A stretch of DNA of 64,000 nt from Saccharopolyspora gregorii (GCF_024734405.1 NZ_CP059556.1:3286001-3350000), one strand, 5' to 3'. Positions 28,335-37,495 are shown, numbered from the stretch's first letter. The notes: generated by a model not told the origin, from the letters alone. Program-made: numbers and translations.

Positions 28335-29990
28335 TCAGGGGGCGAGTTCGCGGCGGAGGTCGCGCTTGAGGACCTTGCCGGTGCTGGTGCGCGGGAGCGG
28401 CCCGGTGCGCAGGTGCACCTGCTCGGGCACCTTGAACGCGGCGAGGCGTTCGCCGACGTGGGCGCGGAGCTCGTCCGCCCCGGCCTTCGCGCCGTCGTGC
28501 AGCCGGACCACGGCGGCGACCTGCTCGCCGAGCTCGCGGTGCGGCACGCCGACCACGGCGGCGTCGGCGACGTCGGGGTGCTCGAACAGCGCGGCCTCCA
28601 CTTCGGCGCAGTAGACGTTCTCGCCGCCGCGGATGACGATGTCCTTGATCCGGTCCACCACGTGCACCCGTCCGTCGGTGCGGTGCCCGAGGTCGCCGGT
28701 GCGGAACCAGCCGTCGCTGAACGCGGCCGCGGTGGACTCCGGGTCGTTCCAGTAGCCGCGCACCACGTTGGGCCCGCGGAACCACAGCTCGCCGATCTCG
28801 CCGTCGGGCAGGTCCTGCTCGGTGCCGGGGTCGACGACGCGCAGCTGCGCGCCGGGGACGCAGCGGCCGACGCTGTCGGGGTGCTCGACGTACTCGGGCC
28901 CGGTGTTGTTCACCACCGCCGAGGTGGTCTCGGTGAGCCCGTAGCCGTTGCCGGGGGCGACGTCCGGGGCGAACGCGGTGTGCACCAGCCCCACCAGGTC
29001 CGGCGGGATCGGCGCCCCGCCCATGTTCACCACTTCCACGGTGGACAGGTCGCCTTCGGCGTGCCGGGCGAGGTCGCGCAGCACGGTGGGCACGCCGGCC
29101 AGCGTGGTGAGCCGTTCCCGCCGCACCAGGTCGATGGCCTCGTCGGCGTCCCAGCGGTACAGGGTGGCGATCTTCGCCCCGGCGAGGGTCGCCGAGCACA
29201 TCCCGGACAGGCCGGCGATGTGGAAGATCGGGAAGGTCAGCAGCACCCCGATCCGCGCGTCGGGACCGGGTTCCACACCGGCGGCGAGCTGCCCGGCGCG
29301 GCGGCCGAGCGCCATGTTCCACAGGTTCGTGCAGTGGTTGCGGTGGCTGGCGACGGCGCCCTTGGGGCGCCCGGTGGTGCCGGAGGTGTACATGATGGTG
29401 GCGTCGTCGTCCGGTGCCACCACCACGTCCGGCAGCGAGTCCACCGGATCGAGGCCGGTGAGCAGGTCCGCCCAGCAGCGCACCCCTGCGGGCGGGCCGT
29501 CCCCGCGCACCTGCACGACGTCGAGGTCGCCGAAGTCGGGGGCGAGCTCGGCGACCCGTTCGGCGTCGGCGAACAGCACGCGCGCCCCGGAATCGGCCAG
29601 CGCGTAGCGCAGTTCCGGCGCGGTCCACCACGCGTTCAGCGGTACCGCGACGAGTCCGGCGGCCTGCACGGCCCAGAAGATCGGCGCCCACTCCGGGTAG
29701 TTGCGCATCGCGATCGCGACCCGGTCGCCCGGGTCGAGGCCGAAGTCGGCGCGCAGGCTCCGGGCCAGCCCGGCGGCGGTCCGCAGGTGTTCGGCGTAGC
29801 TCCACCGCTGCTCGCCGAACACCAGGTAGTCGGCGTCGCCGTGCGCGGCGGTGCTGATCAGCACGTCGCGGAGGGTCTGCGGTCCGGTCGCGTAGACCCG
29901 CATCGGGATGCCGCGCACCTCGGCGTCGACCAGTTCGAACTCGCCGCCCGGTCCGGTCAGGCCTGCCAGCAACCGCTCCCGATCCGCCAT
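28335..29990 (-). CDS. Acyl-CoA synthetase (AMP-forming, FadD-like) 1
   Basis: A 551-residue adenylate-forming enzyme. P-loop IMYTSGTTGRPKGAV, A5 region GYGLTETTSAVVNN, A7 WFRTGDLG, A8 RIKDIVIRGGENVYCAEVE and the catalytic Lys in PRTSTGKVLKRDL are present. It activates a medium/long-chain or aromatic fatty acid to its CoA ester. ATG at 29990 ([11 protein letters not shown]) matches family length; the frame stays open upstream but loses similarity. The upstream region has a CGACCGGTCG palindrome but not the ACGGTCA operator. It is one of three synthetases in this island. Confidence 0.88.
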   Translation of the reverse strand: MADRERLLAGLTGPGGEFELVDAEVRGIPMRVYATGPQTLRDVLISTAAHGDADYLVFGEQRWSYAEHLRTAAGLARSLRADFGLDPGDRVAIAMRNYPEWAPIFWAVQAAGLVAVPLNAWWTAPELRYALADSGARVLFADAERVAELAPDFGDLDVVQVRGDGPPAGVRCWADLLTGLDPVDSLPDVVVAPDDDATIMYTSGTTGRPKGAVASHRNHCTNLWNMALGRRAGQLAAGVEPGPDARIGVLLTFPIFHIAGLSGMCSATLAGAKIATLYRWDADEAIDLVRRERLTTLAGVPTVLRDLARHAEGDLSTVEVVNMGGAPIPPDLVGLVHTAFAPDVAPGNGYGLTETTSAVVNNTGPEYVEHPDSVGRCVPGAQLRVVDPGTEQDLPDGEIGELWFRGPNVVRGYWNDPESTAAAFSDGWFRTGDLGHRTDGRVHVVDRIKDIVIRGGENVYCAEVEAALFEHPDVADAAVVGVPHRELGEQVAAVVRLHDGAKAGADELRAHVGERLAAFKVPEQVHLRTGPLPRTSTGKVLKRDLRRELAP

Positions 29991-30291
29991 GCCGCGACTC
30001 CTCCCCGGTCCACGCCGACCGGTCGATTCCACGATCGGATCCAGTCTGCGGTACTGAACGGTCTCGGGACCAGCCCCCGAACCGCCGCCGCGCCGGGCAC
30101 CTCCGGACGAACGGGACGAGCACGGCCGGGGCTCCGGTGGCGCGGGTTCGCAGCGGTTCCCCCGCGAGGACGGCGAGGCCGCCGCGCCTGGACGTGCGGC
30201 AGAAATCGCGGCCGCACCGGGGGAACGGGCAGCGGGGGACCCGCTCACCCCGGTGCTGCGCGGCGGAAGCGGGCGGACGGCCGGTGGGACC
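29991..30291. other. 301-bp intergenic region, possible operator
   Basis: It lies between the thiolase stop and the first acyl-CoA synthetase start, on the same strand. It holds the perfect palindrome CGACCGGTCG at 30016-30025 about 30 bp before the synthetase start, and an isolated half site ACGGTC at 30058. No ORF is convincing here. Confidence 0.4.
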
Positions 30292-31437
30292 TCAGACCAG
30301 CTCCAGGATCGTCGCGTTGGCCTGGCCGCCTCCTTCGCACATGGTCTGCAACCCGTACCGCGTTCCGGTGTCCCGCAGGTGGTGGACGAGGGTGGTCATG
30401 ATCCGCGCGCCGCTGGCGCCGAGGGGGTGGCCGAGGGCGATGGCGCCGCCGAGCGGGTTGAGGGTCTTCGGGTCGGCGCCGATCTCGGCGAGCCAGGCGA
30501 GCGGGACGGGTGCGAAGGCCTCGTTGACTTCGAAGGCGCCGATCCGGTCGAGCTCGATCCCGCTGCGCCGCAGGGCTTTGCGGGTGGCGGGGATGGGCGC
30601 GGTGAGCATGATGACCGGGTCGCCCCCGGCGAGCGAGGCGGTGTGCACGCGGGCGAGGGGGCGGAGTCCGAGCTGGGCGGCCTTCTCGCTGGTGGTCATG
30701 AGCAGCGCGGCGGAACCATCGCTGATCTGGGAGCTGTTGGCGGCGGTGATGACGCCGTCCTCGCGGAAGGCCGGCTTGAGCCCGGCGAGCTTGTCGGTGG
30801 TGCCGCCGCGGCGGATTCCCTCGTCGCGGTCGACGACGGTGCCGTCGGGTGCGGTGATGGGCAGGATCTGGCCGTCGAAGGCGCCGGAGTCCTGCGCGGC
30901 GGCGGCCTTCTCGTGCGAGGCGAGGCTGAACTCGTCGAGCCGGGTGCGGCTGAGCCCCCAGCGTTCGGCGATCATCTCGGCGCCGATGCCCTGGTTCGGC
31001 GGGTCACCCAGGTAGCGGTCGAGCAGTCGGGTCCCGAAGGGGTCGGCGCCCTGGGCGGCGCTGCCCATCGGGACGCGGCTCATGGATTCGACGCCGCCCG
31101 CGATGACGACGTCGTAGTGCCCGGCGATGAGCCCGGCGGCGGCGAAGTGCGCGGACTGCTGCGAGGAGCCGCACTGGCGGTCGACGGTGACGCCGGTGAC
31201 GGTGTCGGGCCAGCCCGCGGCGAGCACGGCGTTGCGGGCGATGTCGAGGGTCTGCTCGCCGACCTGGCCGACGCAGCCCCAGATGACGTCGTCGACTTCG
31301 CCGGGGTCGAGGCCGGCCCGGCCGACGAGTCCTTCGAGGACCTGGGCGGACAGGTCGACGGGGTGCACTCCGGACAGCGCGCCACCGCGCTTGCCGACGG
31401 GGGTGCGGACGGCTTCCACGATCACCGCGTCACGCAT
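30292..31437 (-). CDS. Thiolase family protein (acetyl-CoA acetyltransferase)
   Basis: A 381-residue thiolase. The nucleophilic Cys is in DRQCGSSQQSAHFAAAGL (~residue 88), the His in NPLGGAIALGHPLGASGARI, and the second Cys in TMCEGGGQANATIL. It cleaves 3-ketoacyl-CoA in beta-oxidation (or condenses acetyl-CoA). ATG at 31437 follows GAGGAACACC; an in-frame upstream start overlaps the palindromic operator ACGGTCA-N4-TGACCGT and is less likely. The 69-bp gap to the second synthetase holds that operator, so it has its own promoter. Confidence 0.92.
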   Translation of the reverse strand: MRDAVIVEAVRTPVGKRGGALSGVHPVDLSAQVLEGLVGRAGLDPGEVDDVIWGCVGQVGEQTLDIARNAVLAAGWPDTVTGVTVDRQCGSSQQSAHFAAAGLIAGHYDVVIAGGVESMSRVPMGSAAQGADPFGTRLLDRYLGDPPNQGIGAEMIAERWGLSRTRLDEFSLASHEKAAAAQDSGAFDGQILPITAPDGTVVDRDEGIRRGGTTDKLAGLKPAFREDGVITAANSSQISDGSAALLMTTSEKAAQLGLRPLARVHTASLAGGDPVIMLTAPIPATRKALRRSGIELDRIGAFEVNEAFAPVPLAWLAEIGADPKTLNPLGGAIALGHPLGASGARIMTTLVHHLRDTGTRYGLQTMCEGGGQANATILELV

Positions 31438-31459
31438 GGTGTTCCTCCCACCGAGAAAA

Positions 31460-31477
31460 ACGGTCAACTCTGACCGT
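31460..31477. promoter_or_regulatory. Palindromic operator, site 1 (thiolase promoter)
   Basis: ACGGTCA-ACTC-TGACCGT, a perfect 7+7 inverted repeat with a 4-nt centre, 23 bp upstream of the thiolase start. It matches sites at 33166, 35600 and 39077. Likely bound by the TetR protein at 33225. Confidence 0.7.
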
Positions 31478-31506
31478 CAACGAGGTCGACCGGTTCCGCG
31501 TGACGG

Positions 31507-33042
31507 TCACGCGGACGCGTACCGGGATTTCAGGGCGCCCTTCACGAGCTTCCCGGTCGGCGTGCGGGGCAGTTCGGCGAGGAAGTCGACGCTGCTGGGC
31601 GCCTTGTAGTGCGCGATCCGGGCGCGCACGTACTCCAGCAGCTCCCGCTCCAGCTCCGGGCCCGGTTCCGCACCGGCCGCGGGCTGCACCACGGCCTTCA
31701 CCGACTCGCCCATCTCCGCGTCGGGCACGCCGATCACCGCCACGTCGGCGATGCGCGGGTGCAGCGCCAGCAGGTCCTCGACCTCCTGCGGGTAGATGTT
31801 CACCCCACCCGAGATGATCATGAAAGCCTTGCGGTCGGTGAGGAACAGGAAGCCCTCGTCGTCCAGGTAGCCGACGTCGCCGACCGTCGCCCAGGCCGGG
31901 TGCTCCGGGTGCCGCGCGGACCGGGTCTTCTCGGCGTCGCCCCAGTACTCGAAGGACTGCTCCTCGCGGGAGAAGTACACGGTGCCGACCTCGCCGGGCG
32001 GCAGCTCGCGGCCGTCGTCCGCGCAGATCCGCAGCTCACCGAGCACCGCGCGCCCCACCGAACCGGGTTTCCGCTGCCACTGCGCGGAATCGATGAACGT
32101 CATGCCGATGCCCTCGGTCGAGGAGTAGTACTCCAGCAGGATCGGCCCCCACCACTCGATCATCGCCTGCTTCACCTCGGCCGGGCACGGCGCGGCCGCG
32201 TGCACCGCGACGCGGTGGCTGGAGAGGTCGTAGCGGTTGCGCACCTGCGCGGGCAGCTTCAGCATCCGCACGAACATCGTCGGTACCCACTGGCTGTGCG
32301 TGACGTGGTGGCGTTCGATCGAGCGCAACGCCAGTTCCGGGTCGAACTTCTCCATCAGCACCACGGTCCCGCCGAGCGCGTGCGTGGACGCGCAGTAGCG
32401 CAGCGGCGCCGCGTGGTAGATCGGCGCGGGCGAGAGGTACCGCGAACCGGGCCCGATCCCGTACAGCCGCGCGACGACCGGGGTGAGCACGTCGCCTTCC
32501 TCGTGCACCTGCCGGTCGGGCAGTTCCGGGCGGATCCCCTTGGGGCGCCCGGTGGTTCCGGACGAGTACAGCATGTCCGCGCCGCGCGGCTGGTCCGCAG
32601 GCGGCCGCGGCGAGCAGCGGGCCAGCGCGGCCTCGTAGTCGGCGAACCCGGCGACCTCGCCGCCGAAGGCGAGTCGCACCCGCAGTCCCGGCACCAGCGC
32701 GGCCACCTCGGCGGCTGCCGCGGCCAGGGCGGCGGACACCACGAGCGCGCCCGCGCCGGAATCCTCGACGACGTAGGCGATCTCGGCCGGGGTGAGGTGG
32801 CTGTTGACGGCGGTGACGTAGAGCCCGGAGCGCACCGCGGCCCAGTACACCTCGAACGCGGGCGGGGTGTTGTCGGTCAGCAGCGCCACCACGTCGCCGC
32901 GGCGCAGCCCGGCCTCGCGCAGCGCGTGCGCCAGCCGGATCGACCGCTCCTCCAGCTCCCCGTAGGTCAACCGCTCGCCCGATCCCGCCATGATCACGGC
33001 GGGCCGGTCCGGGTCGGTCGCGGCGTGGGCACCTGGGTACAT
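31507..33042 (-). CDS. Acyl-CoA synthetase (AMP-forming) 2
   Basis: A 511-residue adenylate-forming enzyme: P-loop MLYSSGTTGRPKGI, A5 LEYYSSTEGIGMTF, A8 DRKAFMIISGGVNIYPQEVE and the catalytic Lys in PRTPTGKLVKGAL. It resembles FadD4/crotonobetaine-type synthetases. ATG at 33042 follows GAGGAACCGCC. It is divergent from the TetR gene across 182 bp that carry operator site 2 (33166), so the regulator probably represses it. The substrate acid is unknown. Confidence 0.88.
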   Translation of the reverse strand: MYPGAHAATDPDRPAVIMAGSGERLTYGELEERSIRLAHALREAGLRRGDVVALLTDNTPPAFEVYWAAVRSGLYVTAVNSHLTPAEIAYVVEDSGAGALVVSAALAAAAAEVAALVPGLRVRLAFGGEVAGFADYEAALARCSPRPPADQPRGADMLYSSGTTGRPKGIRPELPDRQVHEEGDVLTPVVARLYGIGPGSRYLSPAPIYHAAPLRYCASTHALGGTVVLMEKFDPELALRSIERHHVTHSQWVPTMFVRMLKLPAQVRNRYDLSSHRVAVHAAAPCPAEVKQAMIEWWGPILLEYYSSTEGIGMTFIDSAQWQRKPGSVGRAVLGELRICADDGRELPPGEVGTVYFSREEQSFEYWGDAEKTRSARHPEHPAWATVGDVGYLDDEGFLFLTDRKAFMIISGGVNIYPQEVEDLLALHPRIADVAVIGVPDAEMGESVKAVVQPAAGAEPGPELERELLEYVRARIAHYKAPSSVDFLAELPRTPTGKLVKGALKSRYASA

Positions 33043-33165
33043 GGCGGTTCCTCCTCGAACCTCGGCCACGCCGCGGGCCTCCGCCGCCCGGCGAAGCGGC
33101 GGAGGCCACGGCGGAACCCGGTGCGGGCACCGGGCCCGGCCCGAGCCTGGCACCGCCGCACCACG

Positions 33166-33183
33166 ACGGTCAATGCCGACTGC
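33166..33183. promoter_or_regulatory. Palindromic operator, site 2 (synthetase/TetR divergent promoter)
   Basis: ACGGTCA-ATGC-CGACTGC, related to ACGGTCA-N4-TGACCGT, lies between synthetase 2 (minus) and the TetR gene (plus), 42 bp before the latter. This is a typical position for autoregulation by TetR repressors. Confidence 0.65.
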
Positions 33184-33212
33184 TTCCCTGCCGGGAGGTT
33201 TTCCGGGCCGGG

Positions 33213-33218
33213 TACGCT
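33213..33218 (+). promoter_or_regulatory. -10 box of the leaderless TetR transcript
   Basis: TACGCT is followed by 6 nt and then the GTG start at 33225. No Shine-Dalgarno sequence precedes the GTG, so transcription probably begins at the start codon. The operator at 33166-33183 lies just upstream of where the -35 region would be. Confidence 0.55.
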
Positions 33219-33224
33219 GACCGG

Positions 33225-33875
33225 GTGGTTCGGTCCGACACGGCTAAGACGACGGCTCCCGGCGCACCGCGCACCCGCGAGGAGCGCACCGCCGACAGCA
33301 GAGCGCTGATCCTCGACGCCGCCGTGGACTGCCTCATCGAGCACGGCTACGCGGGCGCCTCCACCTTGGTGATCCAGGCGAAGGCCGGAGTGTCGCGCGG
33401 GCGGCTGCTGCACCACTTCCCGTCCCGGGACGGACTGCTGGTGGCGGCCGCGCAGCACCTGGCGAACACGCGGCTCGCGCAGACCAGCGTGCACGCCGAG
33501 CACAAGCTCGCCGACGAACCGGACGGGCCCGCGCGGGTGGACCGGTGCATCGAACTGCTGTGGGCGACGTTCCAGGAACCGCACTTCTGGGCGGCGATCG
33601 AGCTGTGGACGGCCGCGCGCACCAACCCGGCGCTGGCCGCGGCGCTGCTGCCGGAGGAGCGCGGGCTGCGCGCCGCGATCCGGGAGGCCACCGACGGGAT
33701 CTGGGGCCCCGCGGTGCGCGCGCACCCGCGGTACGAGCTGCTGCGGGAGCTGCTGTTCACCAGCATGCGCGGCGCGGCGATGCCCTACGCCTTCGAGGAC
33801 CGCTCCCCCGCCACCGACCCGCACCTGGCGCTGTGGAAGGACCTGGCCCACCGGTTGCTGGACGACGAGGACTGA
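33225..33875 (+). CDS. TetR family regulator of the beta-oxidation island (inferred)
   Basis: A 216-residue TetR protein. The DNA-binding helix-turn-helix is at residues ~25-75 (RALILDAAVDCLIEHGYAGA and VSRGRLLHHFPSRDGLL); the C-terminal helical domain binds the ligand. It is divergent from synthetase 2. The palindrome ACGGTCA-N4-TGACCGT occurs in its own promoter and at three other lipid-gene promoters within 8 kb, so I infer it is their repressor, released by an acyl-CoA as for PsrA, FadR or PaaR. GTG at 33225, probably leaderless. Confidence 0.88.
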   Translation: MVRSDTAKTTAPGAPRTREERTADSRALILDAAVDCLIEHGYAGASTLVIQAKAGVSRGRLLHHFPSRDGLLVAAAQHLANTRLAQTSVHAEHKLADEPDGPARVDRCIELLWATFQEPHFWAAIELWTAARTNPALAAALLPEERGLRAAIREATDGIWGPAVRAHPRYELLRELLFTSMRGAAMPYAFEDRSPATDPHLALWKDLAHRLLDDED

Positions 33876-33891
33876 CCGAGGCCGGGCGCGA

Positions 33892-34629
33892 TCACCGCTC
33901 GGGGCGGTCCGAGCCGGTCGCGGGGCGGGGGGCACCGCCGGGGTTCTCGTGCTCGCGCACCACCCAGGCGGCCACTTCGGTCAGCTTGATGTTGGCCTCC
34001 TTCGACGCCCGCACCAGCAGGTCGAACGCCCGCTGACCGGAGATGCCGTACTGGGCCATCAGCAGCCCCTTCGCCTGGCCGATCCCGTCCCGCGACGCCA
34101 CCGCTTCGCCGAGCTGGCGCTGTTCTCGCGCACCGGAGAGCGCCAACGCGGCGTGCGCCGCGAAGATCTCACCGATGAGGCGGCTCTCCTCGCCGAAGCG
34201 GACGTCGTGGCCGCCGTAGAGGTTCAACGCTCCCAGGGTGTCCTGCTGCACGAACAACCGGAACGAGATCAGGCTGCTCACCCCGAGCCGGTGCGCCCGT
34301 TCCGCGAAGCGCGGCCAGCGGGTCTCCGTCGCGAAATCGTCCACCAGCACGGTCTCGTGCTCCCAGATGGCGTCCAGGCACGGCCCTTCGCCCAGCTCCT
34401 GCTGCGCCCCGTCGCACAGCCGCACCAGTTCTTCCGTCGGCACCCGCGCCCGCACCTTCCGCCGGTGCACCTGCGTGATCCCGCCGGAGAGGACCCCGGG
34501 CACCGTCCCGACGGCGGACCGCACGATGCCGGCCAAGGTCTCCTCCTCGCTCGATTCCGCTTCCAGGTTCCGGGCGAGCGCGCTCATGGTGCGCGCGAGT
34601 CCGTGGCGCGGGTTCTGATCACCGGTCAT
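33892..34629 (-). CDS. GAF and ANTAR domain RNA-binding antiterminator
   Basis: A 245-residue protein. The N-terminal GAF domain (~15-165) includes CDGAQQELGEGPCLDAIWEH and LFVQQDTLGALNLYG. The C-terminal ANTAR helices (~175-230) read IGQAKGLLMAQYGISGQRAF and LLVRASKEANIKLTEVAAWV, with the conserved Ala and aromatic residues. ANTAR proteins bind dual hexaloop RNA hairpins and block termination; GAF inputs are usually a small ligand or partner. ATG at 34629 follows GGAGGAGCC. Its target RNA is unknown; the lipid island around it is one possibility. Confidence 0.9.
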   Translation of the reverse strand: MTGDQNPRHGLARTMSALARNLEAESSEEETLAGIVRSAVGTVPGVLSGGITQVHRRKVRARVPTEELVRLCDGAQQELGEGPCLDAIWEHETVLVDDFATETRWPRFAERAHRLGVSSLISFRLFVQQDTLGALNLYGGHDVRFGEESRLIGEIFAAHAALALSGAREQRQLGEAVASRDGIGQAKGLLMAQYGISGQRAFDLLVRASKEANIKLTEVAAWVVREHENPGGAPRPATGSDRPER

Positions 34630-34795
34630 GGCGGCTCCTCCGGCTCGTAGCTCGCCGTGCGGCGCCGGGTGGTCCCGCACGACTCGGCCGGGCCGTACGT
34701 CCGGGTGGCGCGACCCGACCTTCGACGCTGCGTGCTGAGACCCTCTCATCCGAGAGCCCGCAGCACACCCGCCGCGATCACGCACCACCGGACGC

Positions 34796-35560
34796 TCAGC
34801 GCGGGGCCATGCGGATGGCGCCGTCGAGGCGGATGACCTCGCCGTTGAGCATCGGGTTGGCGACGATGTGCTCGGCGAGCGCGCCGAACTCGTCGGGTTC
34901 GCCGAGCCGCGAGGGGTGCGGGACCTGTTCGCCCAGCGACGCCTTGACCTCCTCGGAGGCACCGGCCAGCAGCGGGGTGTTGAACAGGCCGGGTGCGATG
35001 GTGACCACCCGGATGCGGTGCTCGGCGAGGTCGCGGGCGATCGGCAGGGTCATCCCGACGACGCCGCCCTTGGACGCGGAGTAGGCGGCCTGCCCGACCT
35101 GGCCGTCGAAGGCGGCGGCGGAGGCGGTGTTGATGATGACGCCGCGCTCCTCCCCCACCGGCTCGTGGGTGATCATCCGTTCGGCACCGAGGCGCAGCAC
35201 GTTGAAGGTGCCGATCAGGTTGATGTTGATGATCTTCGTGAACGCGGCGAGCGGGAACGCGCCGTGCTTGCGGCTCACCACCCGCAGCGCGTTGCCGAGG
35301 CCCGCGCAGTTCACGACCACCCGCAGCGGCCCGAGCTCCCGGGCGGCGTCGAGCGCCGCGGCGACCTGGTCCTCGTCGGTCACGTCGGCCGCGGCGAACC
35401 GGGCCCGCTCGCCGAGGTCGGCGGCGACCTGCTCGCCCGCCGAGGTGGGCAGGTCCAGCAGCACGACGCTGCCACCGGCCGCGACCAGCCGCTTCGCGGT
35501 GGCCAACCCGAGCCCGGACGCTCCTCCGGTGATGACTGCGACGCCGCCGGTGATGTCCAT
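34796..35560 (-). CDS. Short-chain dehydrogenase, HSD10-like 3-hydroxyacyl-CoA dehydrogenase
   Basis: A 254-residue SDR. The NAD-binding motif is [20 protein letters not shown], with Asp in [10 protein letters not shown] favouring [14 protein letters not shown] and the active-site [11 protein letters not shown] (Tyr-x3-Lys). Residues [20 protein letters not shown] are typical of the HSD17B10/type II 3-hydroxyacyl-CoA dehydrogenases, which oxidise 3-hydroxyacyl-CoA. ATG at 35560 follows GAGGAGGAGCG. Operator site 3 (35600-35617) lies 40 bp upstream. It supplies the third beta-oxidation step in this island. Confidence 0.9.
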   Translation of the reverse strand: MDITGGVAVITGGASGLGLATAKRLVAAGGSVVLLDLPTSAGEQVAADLGERARFAAADVTDEDQVAAALDAARELGPLRVVVNCAGLGNALRVVSRKHGAFPLAAFTKIININLIGTFNVLRLGAERMITHEPVGEERGVIINTASAAAFDGQVGQAAYSASKGGVVGMTLPIARDLAEHRIRVVTIAPGLFNTPLLAGASEEVKASLGEQVPHPSRLGEPDEFGALAEHIVANPMLNGEVIRLDGAIRMAPR

Positions 35561-35599
35561 GCGCTCCTCCTCGTCCCGGCGGGACCACCCGGGCCCCGA

Positions 35600-35617
35600 C
35601 CAGTCAGCAATGACCGT
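35600..35617. promoter_or_regulatory. Palindromic operator, site 3 (SDR/synthetase divergent region)
   Basis: On the minus strand ACGGTCA-TTGC-TGACTGG, flanked by GAAA as at the other sites. It lies 40 bp before the SDR start in the 309-bp region shared with acyl-CoA synthetase 3. Confidence 0.65.
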
Positions 35618-35666
35618 TTTCTACGGCACCCGGCGCACCGCCCGCAAGAACCCGCCGCGAACCGGG

Positions 35667-35778
35667 GTGGGCGGACCGTTGAACCGACCAGATCGGACGA
35701 GCGGCCCGCTCACCCCGCCCGCCAGGCCCGAGTGAACGGACCGTTGGTCCAACTAGATGGGACGAACGGTCCGTTCAC
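35667..35778. repeat. Two 47-nt hairpins of the dispersed family
   Basis: Hairpin 35667-35713: arms GTGGGCGGACCGTTGAACC and GGACGAGCGGCCCGCTCAC, 9-nt loop. Hairpin 35732-35778: arms GTGAACGGACCGTTGGTCC and GGACGAACGGTCCGTTCAC, only one mismatched pair. They lie in the divergent SDR/synthetase 3 region, the only locus of the family that is not at a gene 3' end. Confidence 0.9.
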
Positions 35779-35869
35779 TCCAGTCCGCGGGGCCGGCGAC
35801 ACATTTCGGGGCCGCGGCTCGTTGTCCTCCACGTCACCCGGACCCGTCGTCAACGCCGAGGACTCGCCG

Positions 35870-37444
35870 ATGCACAGCACACGCCCCACCGGTACCGGTA
35901 TGACCAGCAGCGACCAGATCGCGCGGCACGCCCGGAAGATCCCCGACGCGGTGGCGCTGCGCTTCGGCGACGCGGGCCGCACGTACCGCGAGCTCGACGA
36001 GCGGCTGAGCAGGCTGGCGAATGCGCTGCTGGCGCGCGGGGTGTCGGCGGGCGACCGGGTCGCGGTGCTGGGCTTGAACGGCATCGAGGTGGTGGAGGCC
36101 TACCACGCGTGCGGCAGGCTCGGCGCGATCTGCGTGCCGATCAACTTCCGGCTGGTGGCCGACGAGGTGGCGTACGCGCTGACCGACAGCGGCGCGGTCG
36201 CGGTGGTGGTGGACGCGGCGCTGGCCCCGGTGCTGGCGAAAGCCCGCGAGCAGGCGCCGGAGGTGCGCACCGTCCTGGTGATCGGCGAGGCGGACACCGG
36301 CGCGGAGGGCTACGAGGAGGCGCTGGCGGCGGCCGATCCGGTCTCGCCCGGTGTCGACGTAGACGAACAATCGCCCGCGTTCATCATGTACACCTCGGGC
36401 ACGACGGGCCGCCCGAAGGGCGCGGTGCTGACGCACCACAACCTGCTGCTGCACTCGTTCAGCATGATGGCGCACCTGGGCACGCCCGCCGGGGAGCGGG
36501 TGGGGATCTCGGGCGCGCCGCTGTTCCACATCGCCGGGGTGTCCACGATGCTGCCGAACGTGCTGCTGGGGGGCTGCACGGTGCTCTCCCGTTCGGGCCG
36601 GTTCGATCCGGCGGAGGTGGTGGACGTGCTGGAGCGGGAGCGCGTCACGGACTGCTTCTTCGTTCCGGCGCAGTGGCAGGCGATCTGCTCGGTGCCGGGC
36701 GTGGCCGAGCGTGATTGGTCGGCGCTGCACCGGTTGTCGTGGGGTGCGGCGCCCGCGTCGACCCCGCTGCTGCGCCGCCTGATCGAGGTGTTCCCGGACG
36801 CGGAGGTGGTGACCTCGTTCGGCCAGACCGAGTGCAGTCCGGTGACGACGCTGCTGCGCGGCGAGGACGCGCTGCGCAAGATCGGTTCGGTGGGCACGCC
36901 GATGCTCAACGTCGAGGTCCGCGTGGTGGACGAGGAGATGAACGACGTGCCGCGCGGCGAGGTCGGCGAGATCGTGTACCGCGGCCCGACGGTGATGCAG
37001 GGCTACTGGGGCAAACCGGCGGAGACCGCGGACGCGTTCGCGGGCGGCTGGTTCCACTCCGGTGACCTGGTGCGGGAGGACGAGGACGGCTACTACTTCG
37101 TCGTCGACCGCAAGAAGGACATGATCATCTCGGGCGGGGAGAACATCTACTGCGCCGAGGTGGAGGACGTGCTGGCCGGGCACCCGAAGGTCGGCGAGGT
37201 GGCGCTGATCGGCGTGCCGGACGAGAAGTGGGGCGAGACCCCGCTGGCGGTGCTGGTCGCCCGCGACCCGGCGGATCCGCCGACGGCCGCGGACGTGGAG
37301 GCCTACTGCCGCGAGCACCTGGCCGGCTACAAGCGCCCCCGCCACATCTCGGTGATCGCGGAGCTGCCGCGCAACCCGAGCGGCAAGATCCTCAAGACGA
37401 GGCTGCGCACCGCCCGCGCGGACGGCGAGCTCCCCGACACCTGA
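35870..37444 (+). CDS. Acyl-CoA synthetase (AMP-forming) 3
   Basis: A 524-residue adenylate-forming enzyme with P-loop FIMYTSGTTGRPKGAV, A5 SFGQTECSPVTTLL, A7 WFHSGDLVREDEDGYYFVVD, A8 DRKKDMIISGGENIYCAEVE and the catalytic Lys in PSGKILKTRL. It resembles fatty-acid/feruloyl-type CoA ligases. ATG at 35870 has GAGGA at correct spacing; ATG at 35900 (TSSDQIARHARKIPDA) is also possible. It is divergent from the SDR and may share operator site 3. It is convergent with the thioesterase. Confidence 0.9.
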   Translation: MHSTRPTGTGMTSSDQIARHARKIPDAVALRFGDAGRTYRELDERLSRLANALLARGVSAGDRVAVLGLNGIEVVEAYHACGRLGAICVPINFRLVADEVAYALTDSGAVAVVVDAALAPVLAKAREQAPEVRTVLVIGEADTGAEGYEEALAAADPVSPGVDVDEQSPAFIMYTSGTTGRPKGAVLTHHNLLLHSFSMMAHLGTPAGERVGISGAPLFHIAGVSTMLPNVLLGGCTVLSRSGRFDPAEVVDVLERERVTDCFFVPAQWQAICSVPGVAERDWSALHRLSWGAAPASTPLLRRLIEVFPDAEVVTSFGQTECSPVTTLLRGEDALRKIGSVGTPMLNVEVRVVDEEMNDVPRGEVGEIVYRGPTVMQGYWGKPAETADAFAGGWFHSGDLVREDEDGYYFVVDRKKDMIISGGENIYCAEVEDVLAGHPKVGEVALIGVPDEKWGETPLAVLVARDPADPPTAADVEAYCREHLAGYKRPRHISVIAELPRNPSGKILKTRLRTARADGELPDT

Positions 37445-37451
37445 TCCGGGC

Positions 37452-37484
37452 GGGCGGCCCGCTCGCGCATCGGGCGGGCCGTCC
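37452..37484. terminator. Bidirectional hairpin terminator
   Basis: GGGCGGCCCGC (37452-37462) pairs with GCGGGCCGTCC (37474-37484), an 11-bp GC stem with one G-T pair and an 11-nt loop. It lies between the stops of synthetase 3 and the thioesterase. There is no T-run, as is normal in actinobacteria. Confidence 0.65.
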
Positions 37485-37495
37485 ACCCGCGGGAG

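Noticed and set aside
30058-30075. Possible fifth TetR operator (ACGGTCT-CGG-GACCAGC) before synthetase 1
   Set aside because: The centre is 3 nt instead of 4 and the conserved ACGGTCA A is lost; below the standard of the other four sites.
35845-35862. Possible TetR operator just before synthetase 3 (GTCGTCAACGCCGAGG)
   Set aside because: It shares only GTCAAnGCCGA with site 2 and is not symmetric; site 3 in the same gap is far better.
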